Positions 22,706 to 33,597 of a DNA stretch of 64,000 nucleotides are shown here, one piece after another. Both the position numbers and the translations under genes were made by a program. Source of the stretch: Monodelphis domestica (taxonomy: Eukaryota > Chordata > Mammalia > Didelphimorphia > Didelphidae); the NCBI RefSeq assembly GCF_027887165.1, contig NC_077229.1, forward strand, positions 112,344,020 to 112,408,019, written 5' to 3'. Positions within the stretch are counted from its first letter, which is position 1. Each line of letters starts with the position of its first letter. The notes under the pieces are model-generated. The model did not search any database. It was not told where the DNA came from and worked only from the letters and a program-made list of their open reading frames with translations.

Positions 22706-23920
22706 GCGCTCTTTTTATTTTTATTTTCTTTGCCTGTTCTGATTTTGCTGTTAGTTACTTGAACCTAATAAAATACTAGCATTCTCAGATAAAGAGTGAT
22801 ATAAGACTAGGAGAGACGACAGGAATCGTTTGAAAGACTTCCACACATCTTTTTGTCTTGATGAAATAAGTTAGAGAATCACAAGAAAAAACATTACAGT
22901 GCACAAAAATTTCTCCCTATTTCCTATTTACAGCCTTCCCATCTGCATTTGAACTGGCTTAAATTGAGCAATCTCTCTCTACCTAGTGAGCCAGGCACAT
23001 TCCTGTGCTGCCAAGCCCTCAAAACTTTAAGGGCAATAAATAACACTGGGGGGGGGGGGGGGGGACAAAATGCCCTTGAGAATGGGTGTGCCTGTTTGGC
23101 TTGAGTTCCTGGAAAGCTTAGGGCCTTGCACCTTCTACTCCCTAATAAGGTGCTGGACTAAATTCTTGGGATTGAGGAATCCCAGAATTGGAAGAGACCT
23201 CTGATCATTCACTTGGAGAAGTCTCTTCCCTGATAACATCAGTTCCCTTCCCATCACTCTTCATCATCTCACCCCAAATATGGATAACCAACATTAGTTA
23301 ATAAATACTCCTTGGGTGTTTCCAAAGGACGTGCTCTCCGCTCTCCATGTAGCCTCATTTGGAGCCATCAGAGCATCAGGGACTCACCTGGAGTCACTCG
23401 GCCTGTGAATGGGAGTCCTGATGCTCTTTTCTGCTAACATGATGTGCGTCTCGCTCGGGCTCTAGTCCTCACTAAGGGGGCCCCGTTCCCTTGCCTTTCC
23501 TACGGCTCTTTGTTCCATGAAGATTCTCCTAAAGCTGCCCTTGTGCACAGAAGGTACTCAGGAGAACGTGTATGGGAGGCTAAGTCTAGTGTGGTGTCTC
23601 GAGAGCCGTCCTTAACGTGAACTCTGAAGAAGACTCTTGGGTGGGCCCTGAGAGCGGGACCCGGAGGAGAAGTGGGAACAGGCTCTGCCGTCCCGCACGT
23701 GGTGGCCTCGCTGGGTCCGCCTGTCCCCTAGCTCTGAACAGGGCTCCATCCTCGGAGCTGTTTTTCCTAGCCCTGCTCTTCATGAGCAATGGCTGCAATG
23801 GCTGCAATTACTATTATGAGTTAGATGTTTATGAGGCTATTCCATACAAACATCCTCCCCTCCCACCCCTCTACCTGTCCCCAAAAAAGTCTCCAAACTC
23901 TTTCACAAAAGTGCACAGAG
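22706..23920. other. PTK2 last intron, includes G17 and CpG-richer stretch
   Basis: A run of 17 G at 23048-23064. Bases 23440-23740 have more CpG than the surroundings. The open frames here (for example 23617-23946) have no recognisable domain. Confidence 0.45.
23048..23064 (+). repeat. Poly-G tract (17 G)
   Basis: Uninterrupted G17 on the coding strand of an intron. Confidence 0.95.
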
Positions 23921-24123
23921 GGGTGGCGGAGTGGTACCATGAATAGAGAGTCAGGCCTGGAGACAGGAGGTCCTGGGTTCAAATTTGACCTCAGCCACTT
24001 CTTAGCTCTGTGACCCTGGGCAAGTCACTTTACCCTTATTGCCTAGCCCTCACCCCTCTTCTGCGTTGGGGCCAACACTTAATATTGGTTCTAAGTCAGA
24101 AGGTAAAGAAGGGTTTAAAGAAT
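23921..24123 (+). mobile_element. WSINE1/WALLSI-type SINE
   Basis: Head with GGAGTGGTACCATGAATAG, then GAGAGTCAGGCCTGGAGACAGG, core CTGTGACCCTGGGCAAGTCAC, tail AGAAGGGTTTAAAG. Target duplication AAAAGTGCACAGAG / AAAAGTGCATAGAG. Confidence 0.88.
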
Positions 24124-24788
24124 AAAAGTGCATAGAGAGTTTGTGGGGAAATGGATTCAAGTTTTTCAAGCCCTTGGGACAAAGGGGGAGCACAGCCTCT
24201 AGAAACTCTTCTGCTCTGGTCCTCGAGCTGTTCCCCCAGGAATGGGAGAACTATTTTGCGGGGCTCCTTTGAAACCCTTCAATCTGCTGATCCTCCAGTG
24301 CACCCTTTTCTCTTGATTCAGTGTCCTCAGAACCCTGATGAAAAAGTTCCAATTTTTTAGACCTTCACAGATCTCAGAGTCCTCCCCTGGCCAGCGTGGC
24401 GAGATGGAGAGGAGGCCGAGGCCAGGCCCACAGAAAGATGCCGTGTGGGTTAGGAGTTGGGGGGCTTGTGGGCGCGATGAGAAGAGGCTGGGGCGTTCAG
24501 GCTGCTTTGTGAATGCCTGCGGTGGGGAGACCCGTAATAACATTAGCATCTCGTGGTCAATTTATTGGGGAGCAGGTGAGGTGCTTTTTGAGATGGGCAA
24601 GAAAGAAAAATCACAGGACCCTCAGGGCTGGGAAGTGGCCCTGCAGGAGGGAAGAGTATGCGAAAAGGGCTCAGGGAGTCCCTTCCCAGAGGGGCTCCTG
24701 TTCATTTTAAGCCCATCCAAAGAGAAATCACTAAATGATTGCCGTTTGCCATCTGTGCCATCTTGACCCGAGTTTCTTGTCCTCCCAG
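24124..24788. other. PTK2 last intron, unique sequence
   Basis: No repeat recognised. Open frames at 24199-24766 on both strands lack any domain and cross the splice acceptor. Confidence 0.55.
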
Positions 24789-25001
24789 ATTGAGATGGCC
24801 CAAAAGCTGCTGAACTCGGACTTGGGTGAGCTGATCAACAAGATGAAACTGGCCCAACAATACGTCATGACCAGCCTCCAGCAGGAATACAAAAAGCAAA
24901 TGCTCACTGCCGCCCACGCGCTGGCCGTAGATGCCAAAAACTTACTAGACGTCATTGATCAAGCCAGACTGAAAATGCTGGGCCAGGCCAGGCCGCACTG
25001 A
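24789..25001 (+). CDS. PTK2: PTK2 terminal coding exon, FAT helices 3-4 and stop
   Basis: Begins after TTGTCCTCCCAG and encodes 70 residues from IEMAQKLLNSDLGEL to LGQARPH, then TGA. These are helices 3 and 4 of the FAT domain (human 983-1052), with the hydrophobic patches that hold paxillin LD2/LD4 and support talin binding. An upstream in-frame ATG within the intron at 24735 is not the start; the splice acceptor sets the boundary. Ala replaces Thr near the C-terminus compared with human as I recall it. Confidence 0.97.
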   Translation: MEMAQKLLNSDLGELINKMKLAQQYVMTSLQQEYKKQMLTAAHALAVDAKNLLDVIDQARLKMLGQARPH

Positions 25002-25855
25002 GAGCATTAATGAGCCTCGTCTCCGTCTCACTCTTTGAAGATGTTGTCCAGCCTTCCACCAGCAGCGAAGATGAATCCTGTGTGTTCCTTGGGTTGCCAC
25101 CAACTCCTGCTCCGTCTTGTAGAATGACAGCTGGTAGAAAACTGTTGCTCAATTCAAGTTTAACCGTGGAATTTTTTTCTTTTTTCTTTTTTTTTCCTTT
25201 TTCTTTTTGATCATGATGTTCAAATGTCCTGGGATCCAGAAATGGGACTTTTTGAGAATGAAGTTTATACAGCAGAAGCTGGTAAGACTCACAAAGAACA
25301 GTTTCATTTTCCATACCATTCTAGAGGATGTGTGTGGCCCAGAGGGGTCGAGGGATTAAAATTTTATAGCTTGGCCTGTACAAGCTGTAGATTGGAAAAA
25401 AGAAAAAAAGAAAAAGTATTGTCAAGTGGAGAATTCTGGGAAACCCAAAGGGCTGAGAATTCTTTTGCCTACAGTACAGATATTATCCAGACTGGAATTT
25501 TTAAAATTGAAATACTTTAAGTTGCAATATGTTAATCCCAATTTACAGAGAAAGAAAATCAAAGCTATATTTTGAAGACTTCAGTCATTTCAGAACAAAC
25601 TAAAGTTCTTTCCATCTTTCCTGCCTTTTCCTTTCATGTGGATGTGTGAAGCATTTGGTCGGAAAGTAGCTATAGAACACAACTGAAAAAACTCTTCTCT
25701 TTTTTCACCAGAATAATGTGCCAGTTTTTTGTAGCAATGTTATTTTCCATGAAAGCAGAAATGCTGCTTTGTACCAGAGCACACTTAAAGTGCATTTGGA
25801 AAAGAGGTTCTGTACCCATCCCTGTTCCCCATTTTTATATAATTTATAAAGAAAG

Positions 25856-25861
25856 ATTAAA
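25856..25861 (+). terminator. PTK2: Proximal poly(A) signal ATTAAA of PTK2
   Basis: ATTAAA followed about 45-60 nt later by a GT-rich element (CATTGTGTGTCC at about 25908). A plausible proximal cleavage site near 25880. Confidence 0.45.
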
Positions 25862-26034
25862 GCCATGTTGAATATTTTAAAAAGCCGCTGTAGTTAACTA
25901 ACCCATCATTGTGTGTCCTCCTTCTGGGGAAAGCACTCCCATAGAGTGGTTGTGTTTTCCTTTGTTTTCGAGTTATTCCATCCTTTCTGTTAAATAATAA
26001 TGAAAAAACACACTCCCTTTAGTTTGTTGGGGGA

Positions 26035-26040
26035 AATAAA
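26035..26040 (+). terminator. PTK2: Main candidate poly(A) signal AATAAA of PTK2
   Basis: Canonical hexamer 1.03 kb after the stop, followed by GTGCATGGTGTAATTTC at about 26109. The length agrees with mammalian PTK2 3' UTRs. Confidence 0.55.
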
Positions 26041-26322
26041 TTATTCTCAGGAAGAATATAATGAACTGTACAGTTACTTTGACCTATTAAAAAGGTGTTA
26101 CCAGTGAAGTGCATGGTGTAATTTCTTTTCTTTTGGTTCTGCTCCTCAGTGCAGATACTTCTTCATTTTTTAAGAAGGCTCATGTTCCGTTTTCCCCTCG
26201 GGGCATTCTTAAAGATCTTGCCTTGGAAAGGGAAACTGCTTTAAATATTTTTGTTTACTATGTCATCAAATTCAAAAATAGTCCTCCAGTTAACTTTAGG
26301 AAACTTTGGTTAACAATGGGTG

Positions 26323-26328
26323 AATAAA
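26323..26328 (+). terminator. PTK2: Distal poly(A) signal AATAAA
   Basis: Canonical hexamer followed 40-60 nt later by a strong G/T-rich tract (GGTTTTTTGGTGGGGTGGGG, about 26363-26382), the classical downstream element. Could define the longest 3' UTR. Confidence 0.45.
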
Positions 26329-26345
26329 GCTCTAGTCAAGCAAGA

Positions 26346-27424
26346 TATTTCCATGAGAACTAGGGTTTTTTGGTGGGGTGGGGGAAGATATTGTTAATAT
26401 TAAAATCACCAGGGCTAACACTGGATGGAGGTGGGTCAGGTCACAATAGCCCAGCATTTAGGAAGACAGCCTTGAATTTAGAGTAAGAAGATCCCCTTCA
26501 AGTCCTTGTTCTTCTATTTACTAGCTTGGTGATCTTGGTCAAACCACCTATTTTCTTTCTATGGGCCTCTGTTTCCCTGTAAAATGAGAGATTTTGACCA
26601 GATGATCTCCACTTAATTCCTGTGATTCTAGAATCAGAGACTGCTACATCTAAGTGAACCATAAGAGCATGGCCACAGGATGGAGAGCGACTAAATAAAA
26701 AGGGTTCTTCCTAAGAGAAAGGAAAGGCTTTCATCCAGATACGAAAAATACGGCAGAATCCTTTCCAGTGACACATACTCTTTAACGAACACGTTAGCAG
26801 TTTCCTCTTAAAGGAAATAGATTCCAACATTATGGTTCACTGCTTCTCTTTTTAAACAACTATAAAATGTGTGTTTCTTTTCTGACTTCTCCATTTCGTC
26901 GTTAAGATGAGGATCCCTGGCTCCTAGAGAGTCTCATATGCCTTCAGACAGCCATTAAATGCTTATATTTTGTTGCTGCATTTAAAAATTCCACACTTGG
27001 CCCGCTTTGACTCTGTTTCTGACCTTCATTCTTATCCCTTCATCATTCTCCTTGACTTTAACTCTTTTCATAAGGATCATGGGCTAAATTCCTATGTTCT
27101 CTCCCTGTTTAAAACTCAAACCATGGCACTGTGCCTGAATGTTCCTTTAGTGATTTGTTAACATAAAATTTGGATTCTTGCCCTTACTTCCAAATATTTC
27201 CCAATCCTTTCTTCTTAGACCCTGCCGACTGAGAGCTCTGCTTCTAGGAATGATCACCCTAAAACATCCTCTCCCTGCCCTCTTCACTTCTTGACCAAGA
27301 CACTCATTCCCTGAAGTTTTATTCTATAAATAAGGAACTTCTTTCTCTAATGAGACGTTTTGTGCTAAAACTTCTTCCCAATGCTCCGTGCCCTGAAAAC
27401 ATTAAAAAGAGATTGGCCTGCCTG
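26346..27424. other. Downstream of PTK2; MIR fragment and otherwise unassigned
   Basis: MIR/THER-type fragment at about 26460-26635 (+, GATTTTGACCAGATGATCTCC). Bases 27000-27420 are pyrimidine-rich and may be old L2. Confidence 0.45.
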
Positions 27425-27745
27425 GTTTCATTTTTTTTTTTAATATATTTTATTTGATCATTTCCAAGCATTATTTGTTAAAGACATAGATCATTTTCTT
27501 TCCCCCCCCCCCACCCCCCATAGCCGACGGGTAAGTCCACTGGGCATTAGATGTTTTCTTGATTTGAACCCATTGCTTTGTTGATAGTATTTGCATTAGA
27601 GTGTTCATTTAGAGTCTCTCCTCTGTCATGTCCCCTCAACCTCTGTATTCAGGAAGTTGCTTTTTCTCGGTGTTTCCACTCCCATAGTTTATCCTTTGCT
27701 TATGAATGGTGTTTTTTTCTCCTGGATCCCTGCAAGTCTGGTTTC
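27425..27745 (-). mobile_element. Marsupial L1 3' UTR fragment
   Basis: Starts with a T run, then the C-rich CCCCCCCCCCCACCCCCCATAGCC block and GGGCATTAGATGTTTTCTTG, the antisense of the L1 3' end. Confidence 0.65.
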
Positions 27746-27964
27746 ATTTTTTAAATGGTATCCATGTATTTATCCCAAAGCCAACTCATCTTTTAGACTT
27801 CGCCTTAAAACTTATTTCCACAAATCCTCTCGTTGATAACCAGTCACCAAAATTTCCTTAAAAAGAGGACTTTGGGTTCAGATCTGACTAAACAAAGGGG
27901 AAAAAAACAGGTTTATGAATATGCTGCTTTTCACTTTGTGAATTGCATTGTCTTAGTAAAGTTT
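27746..27964. other. Nothing recognised
   Basis: Short intergenic stretch without a nameable element. Confidence 0.4.
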
Positions 27965-28265
27965 TTACTCCGTGGATAGTTCTCTCTTGGCACAATTCAA
28001 AGAACCCAAATCAGTATCTAGCATTCGGTGACATCCGCGCTGTGCTCTTCTGACGTGGCATCGTCGCCCCACTATCCTTCTCAAGGCTAATGCAGGCCTG
28101 GCGTTTTGTAGCCCTTTCCTCCTCATCCTCATCATCTTGCAGGAAGAGCTGGGCCTGCCTGGACCGAGCACCAATCATGGGAGTTGAGGAAACCAACGAG
28201 TGGATGACTATCCGGAGGGATTCACAATTGGGAACAGCAGCCTGGCGTTACCGAAATCCGAGAGG
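27965..28265 (-). other. CpG-richer patch with a short acidic open frame, unknown
   Basis: About a dozen CpGs in 300 bp in an otherwise CpG-poor area. On the minus strand a frame open from about 28247 to 28011 contains the acidic run DDEDEEERATKRQ. It has no good start, no recognisable domain and no splice signals I trust. It could be a conserved non-coding element, a promoter remnant or a fragment of a processed pseudogene. I cannot name it. Confidence 0.25.
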
Positions 28266-28659
28266 AGTTTAATTTACCCTTTGTTTATTTTCAAAAGGTA
28301 ATAAATTACTTGAAAATGGTGAGCTTACATCATGATTTGACATTTTTCCAGGAACATCCTGGCCTCCATTTCATGGGACTTTCTGTAAATTCAAGAAAGA
28401 AAAGAGCCAGGATGTTTCAGATGTATGAAACCACATCTGGGGATGGAACGATGATGTTGCTTCTGGAGAACGAGCTGACACACAAAAATAGGGGATAACA
28501 AATGAAAGCGCTGTGCCCTCGCGTTCATCTACCCTGCGGGTTTGGCCATTGTGGAGGCCACTGATTGATCATTTTTCACTCATAGAATGATGTGGCTGAA
28601 AGGACATTTAGTGACAATTGTCTAATGCTGTAAAATAGGCCTCGCCTTCAAATACCTCA
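28266..28659. other. Nothing recognised
   Basis: Intergenic sequence; the frame at 28310-28498 has no known domain. Confidence 0.4.
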
Positions 28660-28840
28660 CAGCCAGGGAGCTCAGTAAATGGAACACGAGGCCTGGAATC
28701 CAGACGTCCTGGGTTCGAGCCTGGTCTCAGACACTTCCTAGCCATGTGACCCTGGGCCAGTCACTTAACCTCCATTGCCTAGGCCTCCTTCTTCTTTCTT
28801 AGAATTGATACTAAGATAGAAGGGAAGGCTTTAAAAAAAA
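28660..28840 (+). mobile_element. WSINE1/WALLSI-type SINE
   Basis: GTCCTGGGTTCGAGCCTGG, GTGACCCTGGGCCAGTCACTT and tail AGGCTTTAAAAAAAAAA. Confidence 0.85.
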
Positions 28841-28879
28841 AATTGGTAGGAGAACATGATACAATTCACTAACTTCAAC

Positions 28880-28995
28880 CCTTCTAGCCTGGGTTTGAAT
28901 CGTGGCATTGCTGGCAGCAACTTGCACAAGTTGCTTCACCTCTGAACATCCTTCCTCCTCAGTAAATGAAGATCCTGCTGGCACAGTGGACCTCA
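28880..28995 (+). repeat. MIR SINE fragment
   Basis: GCCTGGGTTTGAATCGTGGC and CACAAGTTGCTTCACCTCTG. Confidence 0.6.
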
Positions 28996-29269
28996 TAATA
29001 TCATTGTGGACTTCAAATTAGAAGGCAGACCTGATGTTAGTGTAACATATTTCAAGAATGGTGAGGAGAAGTCGGGATGTCCAACATGGTTAAACTTTAA
29101 GCAACCATATTCACTCTGCAAGGGCTGTCAGACAGAAGAGACTTCAAAGTCACTCTTGGCTGCTGCATTTCGGAGTAGGATCAATAAATGGGAAATTACA
29201 GTCAAACAGATTAGGGCTCAACAAAAAAAATTTTTCTTAATATTTAATTGACAAAAAATGAAATGAGAT

Positions 29270-29925
29270 GCCTTTTACAGTAGTGAGTTCCCCATCACTC
29301 AAAATATTTAAAGTTTTTAAATTTAAATTTTTTAAATTTAAATAATTAAAGGAGTAGTTAGACTAAATGAATTCTAATGTCTTTTTTCATCTCTACATTT
29401 CTGTAATTCCACCATGGGCAAACCGATAGGTTAGCATCATAATGAGCTAAACAACCACACCCCAAAAGTATTGTTAAATGAACCCATGGCAACCTGGAGG
29501 TGGACTTGGGAGGGTGGCCTGCCTTGGCACTGTCCTCTTCAACATTCTTATCAAGGCATGGAAGAAGGCCAAAAGTAGACACTGATTTTTTCAGATGACA
29601 AGTCTGAAAGGAAGGATTGATACATTCAATGACAACCAGGAATCAAAGATATTTCAAAAGACTGATTTTGTATGCGTAAATCAAAAAGATAAAATGAACT
29701 AATAACAGAAGAGTAGAACATAAAGTCCTGGGTTTGGGGTTTTTTTAATTAACTACATAAACAAAACAATGGCAGACATTTCAGGTAAAAAGCACCCAGA
29801 GACCCAGTTCGCAAGCTATAAAACCAACAGCATAACATAGCTGCCAAAATAGATCTTAGGCTTCAATTCATACTACATGTGAAATATGTTGTCCAATGGT
29901 GGGTGCCACATTTTAGGAAAATATA
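29270..29925 (+). repeat. CR1/L3 LINE fragments
   Basis: 29270-29410 has the 3' end GTGAGTTCCCCATCACTC. 29455-29925 has GGCACTGTCCTCTTCAACATTC and GGGTGCCACATTTTAGG and is cut off by the L1 insertion at 29926. Confidence 0.55.
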
Positions 29926-32900
29926 CGTAAGAGGAGGCAGAGCCAAGATGGCAGAGAAGGTACATGGATCCATCTGATCTCTACCAGAAAGCAATAATAT
30001 AGGGGGCAGCTGGGTGGCTCAGTGGACTGAGAGCCAGGCCCACAGATTAAAGGTCCTGGGTTCAAATCTGGGCTCAAACACTTCCCAGCTGTGTGACCCT
30101 GGGCAAGTCACTTGACCCCCATTGCCTAGCCCTTACCACTTCTGCCTTGGAACCAATACACAGTATTGACTCCAAGACGGAAGGTAAGGGTTTAAAAAAC
30201 AAAAAAGAAAGCTATAATATAGTGCCTCAGAATGAATCCTGGAAAAATATAACACACAATAAGACAAGGTAATCTTTTAGCCCAAAACAACTTAGAAGGC
30301 CAGCACAAGGTATCCAGCGCACCTGGGCAGAGGTGGAACTCACCAGGGCAGACCCCACCATAGGACAACAAGCCTTGGAAACAGCTGAAGCAGCAGCAGC
30401 AGCAGCAGCTTCCAAAGCTCTCAGCTAGAAACGTTAAGGGGAGTCGAGGAAGGGTGGATAACTAACTGCTCACAAGAACATTATAGGGGTCTCTGTGCTT
30501 GCTGGCTCTGGGGGCAAGACTCCTGTCACATTATCCACACAGAGAAGCAGATCATAGACAGGGTGAGAAAGAGCATTAGCCTCCACCAGCATTTGCAGCT
30601 GCAGGAGACCCTGGCTATAGTTCCAAGGAGGGAAAGAGTGCTTGGAGTTATTCACAGACCAGAGCATGAGCCAAGAGAATATTAAACCCACCTCTCCTCA
30701 CATACCTTGGAAGAACTAAAAACAGATAGATCCCCAGAGCTATCTCTGAAGGCAGCTGTGCATAGAATCTGAAGCCTGGGATACTGCTTCCTTCACAGTT
30801 ACACAACCCAATTTAAGCAGCTTTTTAAATAAAAAAAAAGAAAAAGAAAAAGGCTGGGAAATGAGCAAACTTAAAAAAAGAAAGAAAGAAGCAACATAGA
30901 AAGCCATTTTGCTGACAGGGAGGATCAAAATGTAAACTCAAAAGAAGACAACAAAGTCAATACTGCTGCACCCAACTGTCTAAGAAAAACATTGCTCTCA
31001 AACCCCCAAAAAAATTAATGGTGGCGCTCAAAAGGGATTTTAAAAATCAAATATGAGAAGTTGAAGGAAAATTGGGAAAAGAAATGAGTGATACAGGAAA
31101 TAGTGGGGGGAAAGAGTCAACAGCTTAGCAAAAGAAGCAAAAACAAACAAATTAATTCCTTTAAAAAAAAAAAGAATAGGCCAATTGGTAAAAGAGATAC
31201 CAAAATCCATTGAAGAGAAGAACTCTTCTAAAAAGCACAATTGGCCAAATGGAAAAAGATATACAAAAATAAAATGCATGGAAGAACTTCTTGAAATAGA
31301 GAATTGGTCCTATAGGAAAAGAGGTACAAAAGTTCATTGAGAAAAGGAACTCTTTACAAAGTAGAAGTTGCCAAATGGAAAAGAAGATGCAAAAGCTCAC
31401 TCAAGAAAATCATGCTTTAAAAATTGGAATTGGGCAAATGGAAGCTAATGAATCCATGAGATATTGAGAAATAATGATAGTAAAAAGAATACAAAAATAG
31501 AAAAATGTGTAATTTGTCATTGGAAAACAACTGACTTAGAAAATAAATCCAGGGGGGAAAAAAAGAAAATAAATCCAGGACAGATAATCTAAGATTTATT
31601 AGACTACCTGAAAGCCATGATTAAAAGAGAGAGAGGCAGAGCCAAGACATTATCTTTTGAGAAATCATCAAGGAAAACAGCCCTGATATTCTAGAACCAA
31701 AGGGCAAAATAGAAATTAAAAGAATCCACCAGTTACCTCCTGAAAAAGATCCCAAAATGATAACTCCCAGGAATAATATAGCCAAATTCCAGAATTTCTT
31801 GGTCAAGGAGGAAATATTATAAGCTGCCAAAAAGAAACAATTAAAATATCATGGAGTCACAATCAGGATAATACATGATTTAGCAGCTTCTACATTAAAG
31901 GATCAGAGGACCTGGAATATGGTACTCCAGAGGGTAAAGGAGTTAAGGACTTCAACCAAGAATCACCCAGTAAAATTGAGCATAATGCTTCAAGGGAAAA
32001 AAATTGATATTTAATGAAATAGAGAACTTTTAAACATTCCTGATGAAAATGGAAAATTTGACTTTCAAATACAAGACTCAAGAAAATCATAAACAGGTAA
32101 ACAGGAAGGAGAAATCAAAAGACATCCAATAAGGTTAAACTGTGTACATCCCTACATGGGGAGGTGATTCTTATAACTCCAAAGAACTTTGTCATTATTA
32201 GAGCAATTAGAAGGAATATGCATAGACCGAAGGTGAGGGTGTGAGCTGAACATAATGAGATGCTCTGAAAATAAAATAAAATTAAGGCATGAGAAAGAGG
32301 AATGCATTGGGAGGAGAGGGAAAGAAAAAACAATGGAGCAAATTATTAGGCAAAAAAGAGCACTACCTTATCCTTATTGGAATTGACTTAATAAGGGAAG
32401 AACATACATAATCAATTGGGTATAGAAAGCTATCTTACCCTATAGGAAAGTAGGAGGGGAAGGGGATAATAGAAAGGGTTGGGGCTGATAGAAAAAGAGT
32501 AAATTGGGGGAGATGGAGGTCAAAAACTAAACAGTGGTGAATAGGATGAAAAGTAATACAGAGTAATCACAATGGTGAAAATTTTTCTTACAAGTCTCTA
32601 ATAAAGATCTGTTTTCTCAAGTACATAGAGAAATTAATTGAATATATAAGAATACAAGTCATTCCCCAGTTGATAAATGATCAAGGGATATGAACTGGCA
32701 GTTCTCAGACAACGTAATTAAAGCTCTATAGTTGTGCAAAAAAATCTCTAAATCATTATTAATTAGAGAAATGCAAAATAAAGCAACTGAGGTAACACCC
32801 CATACCTGTCAGATTGGCAATTCTGACAGAAAAGGAAAATGACAAAACTTGGAGGAGATATGGGGAAGTTGAGACACAAATGCACGGTTGGGGCAGTTGT

Positions 32901-33597
32901 GAACTTATTCAGTCATTCTGGAAAGTAAATTGAACCGATACCCAAAGGACTATAAAACAGTGCATACATACCCTTTGACCCAGTGATACTGCTAGTTTTG
33001 TATCACAAAAAAAGATGGGGTGTGTGTGGGAGGGTGATCTATATGTTCAAAAATATTTAAAGTAGGTCTTATGGGGGAGGAAAGAATTGAAAATGTGGGA
33101 GTACCTATCGATTGAGAAATAGCTGAGTACGTTATAGTATACGATTATAATAGAATATTATTATACTATAAGGAATGATAAGCAGGAAGAGCTCAGAAAA
33201 ACCCGGAAAGGCTTACACAAATTGAAGCTGAGATAAAATAATCAGAACCAGGAGAACATTGTACCATGACAGGAATACTGTACAATGAACAGCCATAATA
33301 ACTATTCTTAGCAGTACAGTGATCCAAAACTATCCCAAAGGATTCATGATTTAAAATGCCATCTGCTTCCAGAGAAGGACTGCTAGAGTCTGAATCCAGA
33401 CCAAAGCAAACCTTTCTCGCTTTCCTTCTTCATTTTTTTTCTAGTTGAGTTTCCTTTCACAAAAGGATTAATATGGGGAATTAATAGGGAGGGAGAGAAT
33501 TTGAGAATCAACATTCTCTGAAAAAATATTGGGAACTGTTTTTACATGTAATATGGAAGAAACAAAATAAAATCTAATTTTTAAAAAAGGAAGAAAA
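29926..33597 (+). mobile_element. L1-derived element with ORF1 but almost no ORF2 (HAL1-like), broken
   Basis: Begins GGAGGCAGAGCCAAGATGGC, the start of the marsupial L1 5' UTR. Bases about 30900-31500 are the purine-rich ORF1 coiled-coil region, and 31590-32095 match the ORF1 C-terminal domain (GAATCCACCAGTTACCTCC, GATTTAGCAGCTTCTACATT). The sequence then passes to an L1 3' region without the endonuclease or most of the reverse transcriptase; from about 32620 it resembles the last part of L1 (TAGAGAAATGCAAAATAAAG, TACCCTTTGACCCAGTGATAC). It ends in AAAATCTAATTTTTAAAAAAG. ORF1 is disrupted by stops. This is the layout of a half-L1, or of an L1 with a large internal deletion. Confidence 0.65.
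30002..30205 (+). mobile_element. WSINE1/WALLSI-type SINE inside the L1
   Basis: GGGGGCAGCTGGGTGGCTC start, GTGTGACCCTGGGCAAGTCAC, end GGTAAGGGTTTAAAAAAC. Target duplication AGAAAGCAATAATATA / AGAAAGCTATAATATA. A near-consensus copy, so comparatively young. Confidence 0.95.

Larger units (their letters stand above)
1..26345 (+). other. PTK2: PTK2 gene, 3' portion (introns, last coding exons, 3' UTR)
   Basis: This span is the 3' end of the focal adhesion kinase gene. Six ordinary coding exons and one microexon, all with AG/GT borders and consistent phase, give 219 residues (222 with the microexon) that end in a stop. By length these correspond to human FAK residues 834-1052. FAK is a cytosolic tyrosine kinase that couples integrins and growth-factor receptors to Src, paxillin, p130Cas and GRB2 at focal adhesions. 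The FERM domain, kinase domain and first C-terminal proline-rich motif lie upstream of this window. I looked for the exon preceding the one at 10863 and did not find it in 1-10862, so that stretch is treated as intron. Intron sizes are 4.1, 0.5, 5.1, 1.3 and 2.4 kb. Confidence 0.95.
25002..26345 (+). other. PTK2: PTK2 3' UTR with alternative ends
   Basis: Sequence after the stop is free of recognisable repeats and contains TTTTCTTTTT-type tracts and AT-rich segments typical of a 3' UTR. Human PTK2 has roughly 1 kb of 3' UTR, which fits an end near 26060. The boundary is inferred from poly(A) signals; no transcript data were available. Confidence 0.7.

Noticed and set aside
24338..24766. 142-aa open frame just before the last PTK2 exon
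   Set aside because: It lies in intron, shows no domain, and ends before the real exon; composition explains it.
31040..31400. Minus-strand frames of about 79 codons at 31.0-31.4 kb
   Set aside because: They are the antisense of the A-rich ORF1 coiled-coil part of an L1.
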